DNA of 64,000 nucleotides from assembly GCA_046350115.1 (NCBI GenBank), contig JAXMAZ010000008.1, positions 157,380 to 221,379 of the forward strand, written 5' to 3'. Below the pieces are notes generated by a model, which was given only the letters and a program-made list of their open reading frames with translations, did not search any database and was not told the origin of the DNA. Below are positions 8,762 to 17,095 of the stretch, piece by piece. The position numbers and the translations under genes are program-made. The DNA comes from JAXMAZ01 sp046350115 (lineage in GTDB: Bacteria > Planctomycetota > Planctomycetia > Gemmatales > Gemmataceae). How positions within the stretch are numbered: position 1 is the stretch's first letter; each line of letters starts with the position of its first letter.

Positions 8762-10062
8762 ACGGCGGCCACCGGGCGGACGTATTTGGTCAGAACGGCG
8801 ACGGTCCGTTCGGCCATCACCGCGTTGGTGAACTTCTTAGTCACCCCGTCCGCCCCCCGGCGACCCATTTCCGCCCGTCGGTCCGGGGAATGAAGCAGCT
8901 CGGCGAGTTTGTCGGCCAGCGCGGCGGGGTCGCCAGGTTCGACGATTACCCCGCCGCCGGTCGCTTCGATCAGCTCCGGGAACGACCCGTGCCGCGGCTG
9001 CGCCACCGGCACCCCGTTCGCCCAGGCTTCGAGGACGTACAGTCCTTTCGGCTCTAGGAACTGCGTCGGCACGGAGAGCACGTCGAGGGACCGCAAGAAC
9101 CGCACCTTGCTGCCGTGGTCCGGACAGTCGACGTGCTCGAAGTCGGTGAGCAGCCCGGCCTGCTGGAGCTTCGCCCGCTGGGCGTCCAGGTAGCCACGGT
9201 GCTGCGGGCCGAGCCAGCCGGCGGCTTTCAGCTTCACCGGCGGGGCGTCTTGCCGTTGCCGCAGGCGGATGAACGCATCGACCAGGTTGTGGAACCCCTT
9301 CTCCGGCGACAGGCGGGCGAAGAACCCGACGGTCGGCTGGCGGGTCGGGTCGGGGTCGGCCGGCCCGCCGTGCCCCTTCAGGCTGATCCCGGGGTACACC
9401 ACGTCGATCTTGCCGCGGTCGATGCCGAGGTAGTTCGCCATGTAGTCGGCGTAGAACCGGCTGGTGGCGACGTACCCGTCCACCGACCGGTCGTTCTCGC
9501 GGATCAGGTCGATGCACCGCTTCCGCGCTTCGGCCGGCAGGGCGTCGAGGAACACGTCGTCCCCTTGCAGGGTGACGAGCACCGGTACCCCGAGCGCCTG
9601 CTTGACCCCCGGCACCAGCCCGGAGAGCAGGGCGTTGGTCAGGCTCACCGCCTCCGGCCGGACCTCCGCTTTCAGCCAGTAGGTCAGCTTCTGCAACTCC
9701 TTCCGCTGGAGGCCGTGGTCCCCCTTGAGCATCGACACGGTCAGGTCGGCGAGCTGGGCGTAGTCGGTCTGGACCGCCCGTTTGGCCGCCCATTTGACCA
9801 GCCACGGGCGGTTGAACAGCCAGTCCACGAACCGCGGGGTGTGGCGGAACAGCCACGACTTCTGTTCCAGGTAGACGTTGATCCCGCCGTAGAACAGCCG
9901 GCCTTCGCTCACGTCCAGGTCGTCGGTGCGGATCGGGGTGAAGGTCGGGATCAGGAGGGCGTCGTGCCCCTGCTCGATGAGGGCGGAGACGAGGGCGTTG
10001 TCCCGCATGCAACTGCCGCAGAACATGCCCGCCGCGCCGGACGTGATGAACGCGATCCGCAT
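8758..10062 (-). CDS. glycosyltransferase family 4-like protein
   Basis: 434-residue GT-B glycosyltransferase. The N-terminal domain starts MRIAFITSGAAGMFCGSC; the C-terminal donor-binding domain contains FFARLSPEKGFHNLVDAF (about residues 245-262), PTQFLEPKGLYVLEAWANG with the E-x7-E-like pair, and VPVAQPRHGSFPELIEATGGG. These are hallmarks of retaining GT4 enzymes that use nucleotide sugars. The unusual start with two cysteines (MFCGSCMRDN) is a feature of a subgroup common in planctomycetes. I chose the ATG at 10062 over one 15 bases upstream because it opens directly into the first beta strand. It shares a 93-bp divergent region with the phosphoesterase at 10171 and is translationally coupled to the thioesterase downstream. 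Confidence 0.9.
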   Translation of the reverse strand: MRIAFITSGAAGMFCGSCMRDNALVSALIEQGHDALLIPTFTPIRTDDLDVSEGRLFYGGINVYLEQKSWLFRHTPRFVDWLFNRPWLVKWAAKRAVQTDYAQLADLTVSMLKGDHGLQRKELQKLTYWLKAEVRPEAVSLTNALLSGLVPGVKQALGVPVLVTLQGDDVFLDALPAEARKRCIDLIRENDRSVDGYVATSRFYADYMANYLGIDRGKIDVVYPGISLKGHGGPADPDPTRQPTVGFFARLSPEKGFHNLVDAFIRLRQRQDAPPVKLKAAGWLGPQHRGYLDAQRAKLQQAGLLTDFEHVDCPDHGSKVRFLRSLDVLSVPTQFLEPKGLYVLEAWANGVPVAQPRHGSFPELIEATGGGVIVEPGDPAALADKLAELLHSPDRRAEMGRRGADGVTKKFTNAVMAERTVAVLTKYVRPVAAV

Positions 10063-10170
10063 GCCCGCCCCCGCCAACTCTTCGCGCCGCCTGCACGCCG
10101 TTTACCCGGGCGGCGCTACACTCTTTCAATAGCAGACGCTCGCCCCGACCGCCCTGCCGGAGGGTGCCCC

Positions 10171-10926
10171 GTGTACGACGCCCTGGTCATCTCCGACCTG
10201 CACCTGGGCAGCGACACCTGCCAGGCCGGGGAGCTGGTCCGGTTCCTGGAGGCGGTCCGGCACGGCGAGCTGCCGACCCGCCGGCTGATCCTGAACGGGG
10301 ACGTGTTCGACTCGTTCGACTTCCGCCGGCTGCGAAAACCCCACTGGAAGGTGCTGTCCCTGCTCCGGAAGTTGTCCGACCAGGTCGAGATCGTCTGGAT
10401 CAACGGCAACCACGACGGCCCCTCCGAAGTCGTCTGCCACCTGCTCGGGGTGACGGTCCGCGACGAGATCATAGTCCCGTCCGGCGGGCGGTCGGTGCTG
10501 TTCCTGCACGGCCACCGGTTCGACGAGTTCCTGGAGCGGTATCCGCTGACCACCCACGTCGCGGACTGGGTGTACCGGTTCCTCCAGTGGGCGGACAAGT
10601 CGCACACCATCGCCCGGACGGCCAAGCACAACAGCAAGACGTTCCTGCGGTGTGCCCGGAAGGTGCAGGACCGGGCGGTCGAGTACGCCGGCCGGCGGGG
10701 GTGTGACGCGGTCTGCTGCGGGCACACCCACCACCCGGAGGCGGTGACGGCCGGCCCGGTCCACTACTTCAACAGCGGGTGCTGGACCGAGCGGCCGTGC
10801 CACTACCTGGCCGTCCGGGACGGGGAGATCGAGCTGCGGGCGTACCTGGCCGACCTCGTGGACGCCGAGCCGCTGCTGGCGGACGACACGGTGTCGGATC
10901 AACTGTTCGCCCCGGTCGCCGGCTGA
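10171..10926 (+). CDS. calcineurin-like phosphoesterase, LpxH-like
   Basis: 251 residues. All five metal-binding blocks of the metallophosphoesterase superfamily are present: SDLHLGS near the N-terminus, GDVFD, GNHD, HGHRFD and CCGHTHHPE. The spacing and HGHxxD/GHTH blocks match UDP-2,3-diacylglucosamine pyrophosphatase LpxH and its relatives, which act on the cytoplasmic face of the inner membrane in lipid A synthesis. The GTG start at 10171 is supported by GGAGGG eight bases upstream. Because the same window has lpxI, an isofunctional but unrelated enzyme, this protein may have a different phosphoester substrate. Its last 28 bases overlap the end of the convergent MFS gene. Confidence 0.87.
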   Translation: MYDALVISDLHLGSDTCQAGELVRFLEAVRHGELPTRRLILNGDVFDSFDFRRLRKPHWKVLSLLRKLSDQVEIVWINGNHDGPSEVVCHLLGVTVRDEIIVPSGGRSVLFLHGHRFDEFLERYPLTTHVADWVYRFLQWADKSHTIARTAKHNSKTFLRCARKVQDRAVEYAGRRGCDAVCCGHTHHPEAVTAGPVHYFNSGCWTERPCHYLAVRDGEIELRAYLADLVDAEPLLADDTVSDQLFAPVAG

Positions 10927-12263
10927 TCGTCCGGGACGACCGGCTTGGTCGGGTCGATCAGCAGCCACGCGAGCACCCCGAGACCGTACACGATCGCGTA
11001 CATCAGGAAGCAGATGACGAACCCTGCGTCCCCGGGGTTCTCCTTGAGGATCAGCCCGGTGATCAGGTTGCCCAGGGTGGCCCCCAGGTTGCCGACCATG
11101 TTCATCGCCCCGCCGACGATGGCGGAGTACCGCCGGCCGACGTCCTGGGTGGTCGCCCACGCCGGCCCCATGATCAGGTCGTTGAAGAACCCGACACCGA
11201 TCAGGCAGCCGGCGAGCACCCAGAAGTTGCCGCCGACGGCGAGCGCGGCGGTCGCGTAGGCCACCCCGGCCAGCCCGTAGCCGAGCATCCCGTAGATGCG
11301 TCGTGCCCACTTCCGGTCGCCGGTCCGGCGGACGTGGATGTCGCTCAGCACCCCGCCCAGGTAGCAGCCGAACATGCCGATCAGCAGCGGTGCCCCGCCG
11401 AGCAGGGCAGGGGTGAACGGGTCGGTGACGGTGCCCGCCGGCTGGCCCTTGGCGTACTCCGCCTTGAGCGCCCCCGGCAGGTAGTACATCAGGAAGTACC
11501 AGTTGAAATTCGTCACCGTGTACATCAGGCAGATGGCCCACAGGTTCCGGCTGGAGAACAGCCGGCCCCAGGGGACCGCGTGGGCCGAGGTGTCCGCCGG
11601 CTTCTCGCCGAGGATCAGGGACCGCTCCGCGTCGTTGACCGCCGGGTGCTCGGCCGGAGTGTTCCGGAACCAGACGGCGAACGCCAGGCACCAGAGGCAC
11701 GCGACCGCGGAGAAGGTCCACAGCGCCTGCCGCCAGTCCAGCCCGGCGTAGCTGGTGAGCAGCAGCCATACGACCGGGGTGAGGCCGCCGGCGAACCGGG
11801 CGGACATCCACACCGCCCCCTTGGCGAACCCCCGCTGGGTGGACGGGAACCAGTTGTACGCCGCCTTCGAGATGTTCGGGAACGCCCCGGCCTCGCCCAT
11901 GCCGAACAGGAACTGCATGGCCATCAGCACCCCGAACCCGATCACCACTACTTCCGTCCCCGGGATGGCCAAGCCGGCGAACGCCGTCAGCCCGACGAAC
12001 AGCGACCACCACAGGACGATCCGCAGCAGCGTGGACCGCGGGCCGAACCGGTCGCCGAGCCAGCCGGTCGGGATCTCGAACAGGGCGTAGGCGAGCTGGA
12101 ACGCGACCAGCACCCAGAAGAAGTCCTCCACCGGCCGGCCGACCGCGGCCATCATGTCGGCCTTGGCGCTGCCGTACATGGCCCGGTCGAGGTACGTGAT
12201 CATCGCCAGCAGGCAGAGCAACCCGAGGACGGTGTACCGGACGCGGGTCGGGGGGGCGGTCAT
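10899..12263 (-). CDS. MFS transporter, anion:cation symporter-like
   Basis: 454-residue major facilitator with about 12 hydrophobic helices. The first helix ends in the motif LDRAMYGSAK, and the loop 2-3 reads GWLGDRFGPRS, both characteristic of the anion:cation symporter family (hexuronate, glucarate, phthalate, phosphate-type substrates). The second motif FLFGMGEAGAFPNISK after helix 4 also fits that family. The ATG at 12263 gives a short cytoplasmic N-terminus; an upstream ATG at 12347 would overlap the next gene. The substrate is unknown, though sugar acids are typical for the family. The gene is convergent with the phosphoesterase, with a 28-base antisense overlap of coding ends. Confidence 0.9.
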   Translation of the reverse strand: MTAPPTRVRYTVLGLLCLLAMITYLDRAMYGSAKADMMAAVGRPVEDFFWVLVAFQLAYALFEIPTGWLGDRFGPRSTLLRIVLWWSLFVGLTAFAGLAIPGTEVVVIGFGVLMAMQFLFGMGEAGAFPNISKAAYNWFPSTQRGFAKGAVWMSARFAGGLTPVVWLLLTSYAGLDWRQALWTFSAVACLWCLAFAVWFRNTPAEHPAVNDAERSLILGEKPADTSAHAVPWGRLFSSRNLWAICLMYTVTNFNWYFLMYYLPGALKAEYAKGQPAGTVTDPFTPALLGGAPLLIGMFGCYLGGVLSDIHVRRTGDRKWARRIYGMLGYGLAGVAYATAALAVGGNFWVLAGCLIGVGFFNDLIMGPAWATTQDVGRRYSAIVGGAMNMVGNLGATLGNLITGLILKENPGDAGFVICFLMYAIVYGLGVLAWLLIDPTKPVVPDDQPATGANS

Positions 12264-12343
12264 GGAGCGGCCGGGGAGTGGGTGCGGCGGGGTAAACCGC
12301 CACACTGTAGCCGCGATGCCGGGGGGTGGCAACCGGCCGGGTG

Positions 12344-12745
12344 TCACCGTTTAACCGGAGGCGCTACCTTGGCCAAATCGATCACCGCCTCGGGTTTCAC
12401 GCCGGCCGGGCCGAAGAGGCGGGTCGTCGCGTTCTCCGTGCGAATGCGGACACTCAGGTCGGCCGTCCCCCACGCGAGCTTGGCCTGGGACAACGGCTTG
12501 GTCGGCTGGTCCGGGTCGAGCAGGTTCAGCCGCTTCTCGCCCGGCTTGGTCTGATACTCGCGGAAGCACTCGCCCGGCAGCAGTCGGATGCACCGCCCCG
12601 GCTTCCCGCCGGGGGTCGCCGGGGCTTCCTGAATCAACAGTGTTCGCCTGGTGTCGTTCTTGATCGACAGCCAGCCGGCGTTCACACGGTCGGCCGAACT
12701 GCACACGAGTGCGACCGTCAGCAAAGTGAGTTTGAGGGGTCGCAT
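12344..12745 (-). CDS. small exported protein, unknown function
   Basis: 133 residues. A Sec-type signal peptide is visible (MRPLKLTLLTVALVCSSADRVNA, cleavage near residue 23). The mature part begins GWLSIKNDTRRTLLIQE and contains two cysteines (RCIRLLPGECF) that could form a disulfide. The body looks like a small beta-rich domain, similar in feel to proteins with a domain of the C2/thaumatin-like sort, but I do not recognise a named family. ATG at 12745 is chosen; another ATG lies two codons upstream. It is on the same strand as the MFS gene downstream (81-base gap), so weak co-transcription is possible. Confidence 0.7.
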   Translation of the reverse strand: MRPLKLTLLTVALVCSSADRVNAGWLSIKNDTRRTLLIQEAPATPGGKPGRCIRLLPGECFREYQTKPGEKRLNLLDPDQPTKPLSQAKLAWGTADLSVRIRTENATTRLFGPAGVKPEAVIDLAKVAPPVKR

Positions 12746-12913
12746 GGCCACAACACCTTGACCGGGAACAGCTTACAAACGAGCCGCCGGCCGAACACCT
12801 CTTCCATCGCTAACCTCGAACGCTTGTCCCGACACCACTTGCGCCACATCAACCGGTCGGCCGGCCGGGGTCGGTCGGAAAAATCGGCCGACCCCGGCCG
12901 CTGCGGTCGTTCA

Positions 12914-13693
12914 TCAGGCGGCCTGGGCCGCGGGTTCCCTGAGAGTGCTTTCGAACGTCTTGACCGCATCCACGGCGAACGGGATGGCCGGACCGGTCCA
13001 CCGGCTGATGTCGTCCCCGAAACCGGCAGTGGCCCCGGCCTGGGCGACGTGGGTCAGCAGCGCCCCCGGGTTACACAGCTTCTGGGCCGACAGCTTCGCA
13101 TCGTAGTCCCGGAGCCGCCGGTGCAAATCCTGGCCGTTCGCCGGCATCGGGTGGGCGGCCGACTTCGTCGCGACCAGTTCGGGCTTCGCCAGCTTCGGCT
13201 CGGCCGCCTTCTTCGCCGGCTTCGGCAGGGCGAACGCCGGCAGTTGCGGCGTCTGACTGAACTGCTTCTTGACCGGGTCGTAATCGACCCACTGGGCCTG
13301 GAGCCGGTACAGGTAGCGGCCGATGCCGAACTTGACGGCCGCCCGCTTGAGGGCGTCGCTGAACGCCGCCTTGAGCCGGTCGCCGCCGTCCGGCTGCTCG
13401 CTCAGGCTGCCCACGTCCATCTTGGTGATCCACCGGTCGCCGAGCTTGAGCTGCAGCTTGCACACCACCGAGCCGTCAGGCAGTTGCTGGTACTCGTCCT
13501 GCCAGCCCTCGACGCCGAGCACGTCGTCGAGCCGGTCCTGCACCGCCCGAGCGTCCAGGTAGGCCAGGGCCATCGCCCGGTTCCCTTTGACGCTCTGGGG
13601 CTTCCACTTGATCTCGGTCGGGGCGAACGGGGCGGATAGGGCGGCCGTCACCGATTTCACGTCGGACGGGCCGGGGAACAGGGTGTCGCTCAT
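12914..13693 (-). CDS. Rad52/Rad22-family single-strand annealing protein
   Basis: 259 residues. The N-terminal 150 residues match the Rad52/22 domain: APTEIKWKPQSVKG, then AYLDARAVQDRLDDVLGVEGWQDEY, then SDALKRAAVKFGIGRYLYRL. Proteins with this fold form rings that bind ssDNA and promote annealing in recombination. The C-terminus (about residues 160-259) is Lys/Ala/Pro-rich and then folds again, without recognisable family. GGAGG lies seven bases before the ATG at 13693, which supports that start over one six codons upstream. In bacteria such proteins are usually phage recombinases, but no phage genes adjoin this copy, and stand-alone Rad52-like genes occur in planctomycetes. It may work in double-strand break repair. 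Confidence 0.85.
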   Translation of the reverse strand: MSDTLFPGPSDVKSVTAALSAPFAPTEIKWKPQSVKGNRAMALAYLDARAVQDRLDDVLGVEGWQDEYQQLPDGSVVCKLQLKLGDRWITKMDVGSLSEQPDGGDRLKAAFSDALKRAAVKFGIGRYLYRLQAQWVDYDPVKKQFSQTPQLPAFALPKPAKKAAEPKLAKPELVATKSAAHPMPANGQDLHRRLRDYDAKLSAQKLCNPGALLTHVAQAGATAGFGDDISRWTGPAIPFAVDAVKTFESTLREPAAQAA

Positions 13694-13780
13694 CGAAAAA
13701 CCTCCGCACACAACCCACCATCGGGTCCGATGGTATTAAGTGTACGGAGGTTCACAGTGCTGCGGAAGGTCGGTAGGCCG

Positions 13781-15751
13781 TCACCGGCTCAGCTTGTCCG
13801 CCCCAGGGGCCGGGGTCTGGCCGACGGTGCCGAGGGCGTGCCGCAGGAACTCACTCGCCACCGCCTGGACCGCCGCGTCCACCCGCTTCTGGGCGGCCTG
13901 CCAGTCGGCGTCCGGCGTGCCGGGGGCGGCCGGCTTGCACGACACCTCGATGTACGCCTTCGCCTTCGGCTCGGTGCCGCTCGGGCGCAAGCTGACCTTG
14001 CCCTCGATCTCGTCGCCGGCGAGCCGGAAGATCAGGAAGTTGCGGGCGGCCTTGTCCGTTTCGCCCTTGAACGGCCCCATCCGGCCGTGCTCGTCTCGCA
14101 AGTCCTCGAACCCGACCACCGCTAGGCCGCCGATGGTTTTCGGCGGGGCGGCCCGCAGGGCGTCGAGCATCCGGGCCATGTCCCGCTTCCCTTCGACGCC
14201 GGTCATCACCAGGTTCAGCAGCTCGTTGCGGTAGTAGCCGAACTGCCGGGCCAGGTCGGCGAGCAGCTCCGGGATGGTCCGCCCCTGCCGCTTCAGGAAC
14301 AGGGCCAGTTCGGCGAGCAGCAGGGCCGCGGCGGCGCTGTCCTTGTCCCGCACCCCGGCCATCGCCATGATCCCGTGGCTCTCCTCCGTGGCGATGACGA
14401 AGTCGGCCGGCGTCCCCTTCACGTCCCCATACTGGCCGGCCGATTCGAGCTGCCACAACACGTCCGCGTGGTACTTGAACCCGACCAGCAGGTCGTTGAC
14501 GATCTGCGCCCCGAAGTGCCGGCTGATGCGCGTGATCTGCCCGGTTGTCACTTCGGTGGTGATGACGATCGGCGACGCGGGCAGGTCGCCGGCGGCGGAC
14601 AGGCGGTTGAGCTTGAACCAGGTCAACAGGGCCGCGATCTCCTGACCGGTCAGGAAGCGGAAGCCCCCCTTGCCGTCGGCGGAGGTGTTCGCCAGGCCGC
14701 CGATCCGGTCGGCGTCCGGGTCGGTGGCGACCACCAGGTCGGCCGCCTTCTCGGTCGCCACCTTCTCGGCCCGGTCCATACACTCCCGGACCTCCGGGTT
14801 GGGCGTCTTGGTGACGTTCGGGAACTGGCCGTCCGGCTCCATCTGCTCCGGCACCGGGATCGGCCGATACCCCTGCTTCTCCAGCACCTCGCCGGCGCAG
14901 AACCCGCCGACCCCGTGCAGCGGCGTGTACACCACGCGGATTTCGTCGGCCTTCGGCGGCGGGATGAGGCTCTGCTTGCGGCACAGCTCGATGTACGCCT
15001 CGTGCGGGGCGGCATCGAGGAAATGGACCTTGCCGGTCTTCACCGCGTCCGCCCACGGAAGGCTCTTGATGTGCGTCACCTGGTCGACCAGATCGCTCAT
15101 GATCTGGTCTTCCGGCGGCACCGGCTGGGCGCCCCGCTCGTCGTAGAACTTGCTCCCGTTGTCGTCCGGCGGGTTGTGGCTGGCGGTCATGTTCAGCCCG
15201 CCGTGGGCCTGCAGGAACCGGATGGTGAAGCTCAATTCCGGTGTGGCGACGTACCGCTTGGCGTCGGCCGGCAGGATGTGGCTGTGGATGCCGTTGGCCG
15301 CGTACACCCCGGCGGCGAACTCGCAGAAGTTGCGGCTGGTCAGCCCGAGCACCGGGTTCGGCAGGCCGGGGTTGTACACGCCCCGCTTGTCCATGAACTT
15401 CCGCACGTCGTAGGCCAGCACCACCCGCAGTGGGCTGACCCCGGGGAACCGCTGCTTCAGGTACTCGCAGTGCCCCTGCACGCTGGCCCCGAGCGTCCAC
15501 AGGTTCATCCGGTTGGGACCGATGCCGACCGCCCCCCGCCGGCCGCCGGTGCCGAACGGCAGCACCTGGTAGAACGAGTCGAGCAGCACCGACCACTTGC
15601 CGCCCTGGATCAGCCACTCGATCTGCGGCTTGTATGCGGCGAAGTCCGGGTCGGTCAGCCAGGTGGACAGGAACTGCTCGGCCTTCGCCTTGATGGCCGG
15701 GTCGGCGTCGATGGTGGCGAACCCCTGGCGGACGGCGGCGAGCAGGTCCAT
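13781..15751 (-). CDS. phospho-sugar mutase (phosphoglucomutase/phosphomannomutase)
   Basis: 656-residue alpha-D-phosphohexomutase that moves phosphate between C6 and C1 of hexoses through a phosphoserine intermediate. The catalytic loop TASHNPPDDNGSKF has the phosphoserine at about residue 191. The magnesium loop is DPDADRIGGL, and the C-terminal phosphate-binding loop is LRPSGTEPKAKAY. It is longer than many PgcA-like enzymes (about 575) owing to extra residues in the N-terminal domain. The start ATG at 15751 follows the upstream palindromic region; an alternative ATG at 15793 would add 14 residues of low-complexity sequence. It would supply hexose-1-phosphate for nucleotide sugars and polysaccharides. 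It lies on the same strand downstream of the selenoprotein gene. Confidence 0.93.
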   Translation of the reverse strand: MDLLAAVRQGFATIDADPAIKAKAEQFLSTWLTDPDFAAYKPQIEWLIQGGKWSVLLDSFYQVLPFGTGGRRGAVGIGPNRMNLWTLGASVQGHCEYLKQRFPGVSPLRVVLAYDVRKFMDKRGVYNPGLPNPVLGLTSRNFCEFAAGVYAANGIHSHILPADAKRYVATPELSFTIRFLQAHGGLNMTASHNPPDDNGSKFYDERGAQPVPPEDQIMSDLVDQVTHIKSLPWADAVKTGKVHFLDAAPHEAYIELCRKQSLIPPPKADEIRVVYTPLHGVGGFCAGEVLEKQGYRPIPVPEQMEPDGQFPNVTKTPNPEVRECMDRAEKVATEKAADLVVATDPDADRIGGLANTSADGKGGFRFLTGQEIAALLTWFKLNRLSAAGDLPASPIVITTEVTTGQITRISRHFGAQIVNDLLVGFKYHADVLWQLESAGQYGDVKGTPADFVIATEESHGIMAMAGVRDKDSAAAALLLAELALFLKRQGRTIPELLADLARQFGYYRNELLNLVMTGVEGKRDMARMLDALRAAPPKTIGGLAVVGFEDLRDEHGRMGPFKGETDKAARNFLIFRLAGDEIEGKVSLRPSGTEPKAKAYIEVSCKPAAPGTPDADWQAAQKRVDAAVQAVASEFLRHALGTVGQTPAPGADKLSR

Positions 15752-15879
15752 CGGCGAAGCCTCGTGGTAGGGCGGAGGATCAGACGCGGACATTCTTATG
15801 TTGGCGGGGAGGGTAAACAAGGAAGCCGTCGGCGGTGCCGACGGCTTCTCGGAGGCGAAACAACGGGGTATTGTGTTGT

Positions 15880-16040
15880 CGGACGCCGGGGCCGGGGGCG
15901 GGCGAGGCTCCTGCCGAGCCGGGGAGCGCCCGGCAACGAGTTGAAGCCACACCCTGTGATGTCACAGATACGGGACGCATCCGTTGCCGGGCGCTCCCCG
16001 GCTCGGCAGGAGCCTCGCCCTCCCCCGGCCCCGGCGTCCG
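15880..16040. repeat. large inverted repeat with 59-bp arms
   Basis: Arms at 15880-15938 and 15982-16040 are complementary over 59 bases with a single mismatch. The 43-base centre contains its own small palindrome (ctgtgatgtcacag). The element fills the gap between the selenoprotein stop (16057) and the mutase start (15751). The hairpin would be very stable and could end or protect the selenoprotein transcript. No transposase is present, so if mobile it is non-autonomous. Confidence 0.85.
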
Positions 16041-16056
16041 ACCGCGCAACTGTGTG

Positions 16057-16959
16057 TCACTTCCGGCGGGCGGCCCGGTCCTCGGCGGCGAACGGGTTGG
16101 AGTCGTCGAGCAGCTTGCCGATGCCGAGCGTCGGGTCGTCCAGGTCGGCGTGCAGCACCTCCCGGTACAGCCACTTCACCAGGTCGTCCGGCTTGACGGC
16201 CCCCGCGGCCGCCAGCTTCTCGTGAACCTGCCGCCGGCGGGCCGTCTCGTTCACCCGGGTGTCGGCCGCCAGCTCCTCCCAGCCGACGACGGGGGCGCGG
16301 TCCGCCTTCGGGGTCGGGATCGCCTCCGGCTTGGCCCCGATCACCAGCTTGACCGGGTTCTCGACCCGGGCCTTGCTGACCCCCGCCAGCCAGTTAAACT
16401 CCAGTTTGGCCGGCGGCTGGGCTTTCGCCAGCAACTCGGCCTGGGTGCGGTGGTATTTGGCGAACCGCTCGGCGAACGGCGGTGCCCCGAAGTTGAACGC
16501 CAGGTATTGGTGCAGCAGGGCGAACTGCTCCAACTGTCGCCGGTACTCGTCGGGGGCGTATAGCCCCGGCAGCACGTCCAGCACCCGGCCGGACGGGTCG
16601 CACACGCTGGTGGCAATGTTGCCGTGTAGGGTGCGGGTGATCCGCTCCCCGTTGCCGAAATCGATGGTCACGACCGGGACCGGCCGGACGCTCTCCCACA
16701 CCGGCTCGAACTTGGTGTTGATGTAGGCCGCCACCGGGTCGGACGAGAACAACACGGTTCTCGCAAGCCGGGCGTTCGTTCAGCAGAACTGCCGGTCGAG
16801 CCGGCCCATCATGTGGAGCACCAGCACCGGCTTCCGCGACTTCTGGGCCGCCGCACAGGCGTCGGTGAACGAGGCGTGCCATCGCACCTTGCCCGGCTCG
16901 ACCGCCGGGTTGGCGGGCGTCGCGGACAGCCCGACCGCCGCCACGAACAGGGTCATCAT
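16057..16959 (-). CDS. candidate selenoprotein, exported thioredoxin-like (in-frame UGA = Sec60)
   Basis: Two frames separated only by an in-frame TGA at 16780-16782 make one 300-residue protein. The ATG at 16959 follows GGGAGGA and opens a short signal-like segment. The first part ends KPVLVLHMMGRLDRQFC, and after the TGA the frame continues TNARLARTVLFSSDP without a break. Cys59-Sec60 lies just where a thioredoxin-like fold has its redox pair, after the hydrophobic beta strand VLVLH. A perfect 7-bp hairpin with a G-containing 6-base loop sits 16 bases downstream of the UGA, matching the bacterial SECIS layout. The C-terminal two-thirds is well behaved coding sequence to its own stop. Alternatives are a nonsense mutation or a sequencing error. 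It probably acts as a periplasmic redox protein. Its promoter is shared in the divergent region with mnmG. Confidence 0.8.
16744..16782 (-). promoter_or_regulatory. SECIS-like hairpin with UGA codon
   Basis: On the minus strand the UGA (16780-16782) is followed by 16 bases, then CGAGAAC, loop CGUGUU, GUUCUCG (stem arms 16757-16763 and 16744-16750). Thus a 7-bp perfect stem has a six-base loop with G at loop position 2, and 23 bases separate the UGA from the loop. Bacterial SECIS elements recognised by SelB are, from established knowledge, small hairpins within the coding region roughly 16-37 bases after the UGA with a G among the first loop bases. Confidence 0.72.
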
Positions 16960-17095
16960 CGTTCGTCCTCCCGGGGTGAGTGGGCGATTCCGACCGGCCG
17001 CCCGGCATCCTACCCGGACGCGGGTAACGGCGTCGTAACATGCCGCCCGCGTTACAATGCCGGTATCACACCGCCCCACCGGTCCGAGGTCCGTC

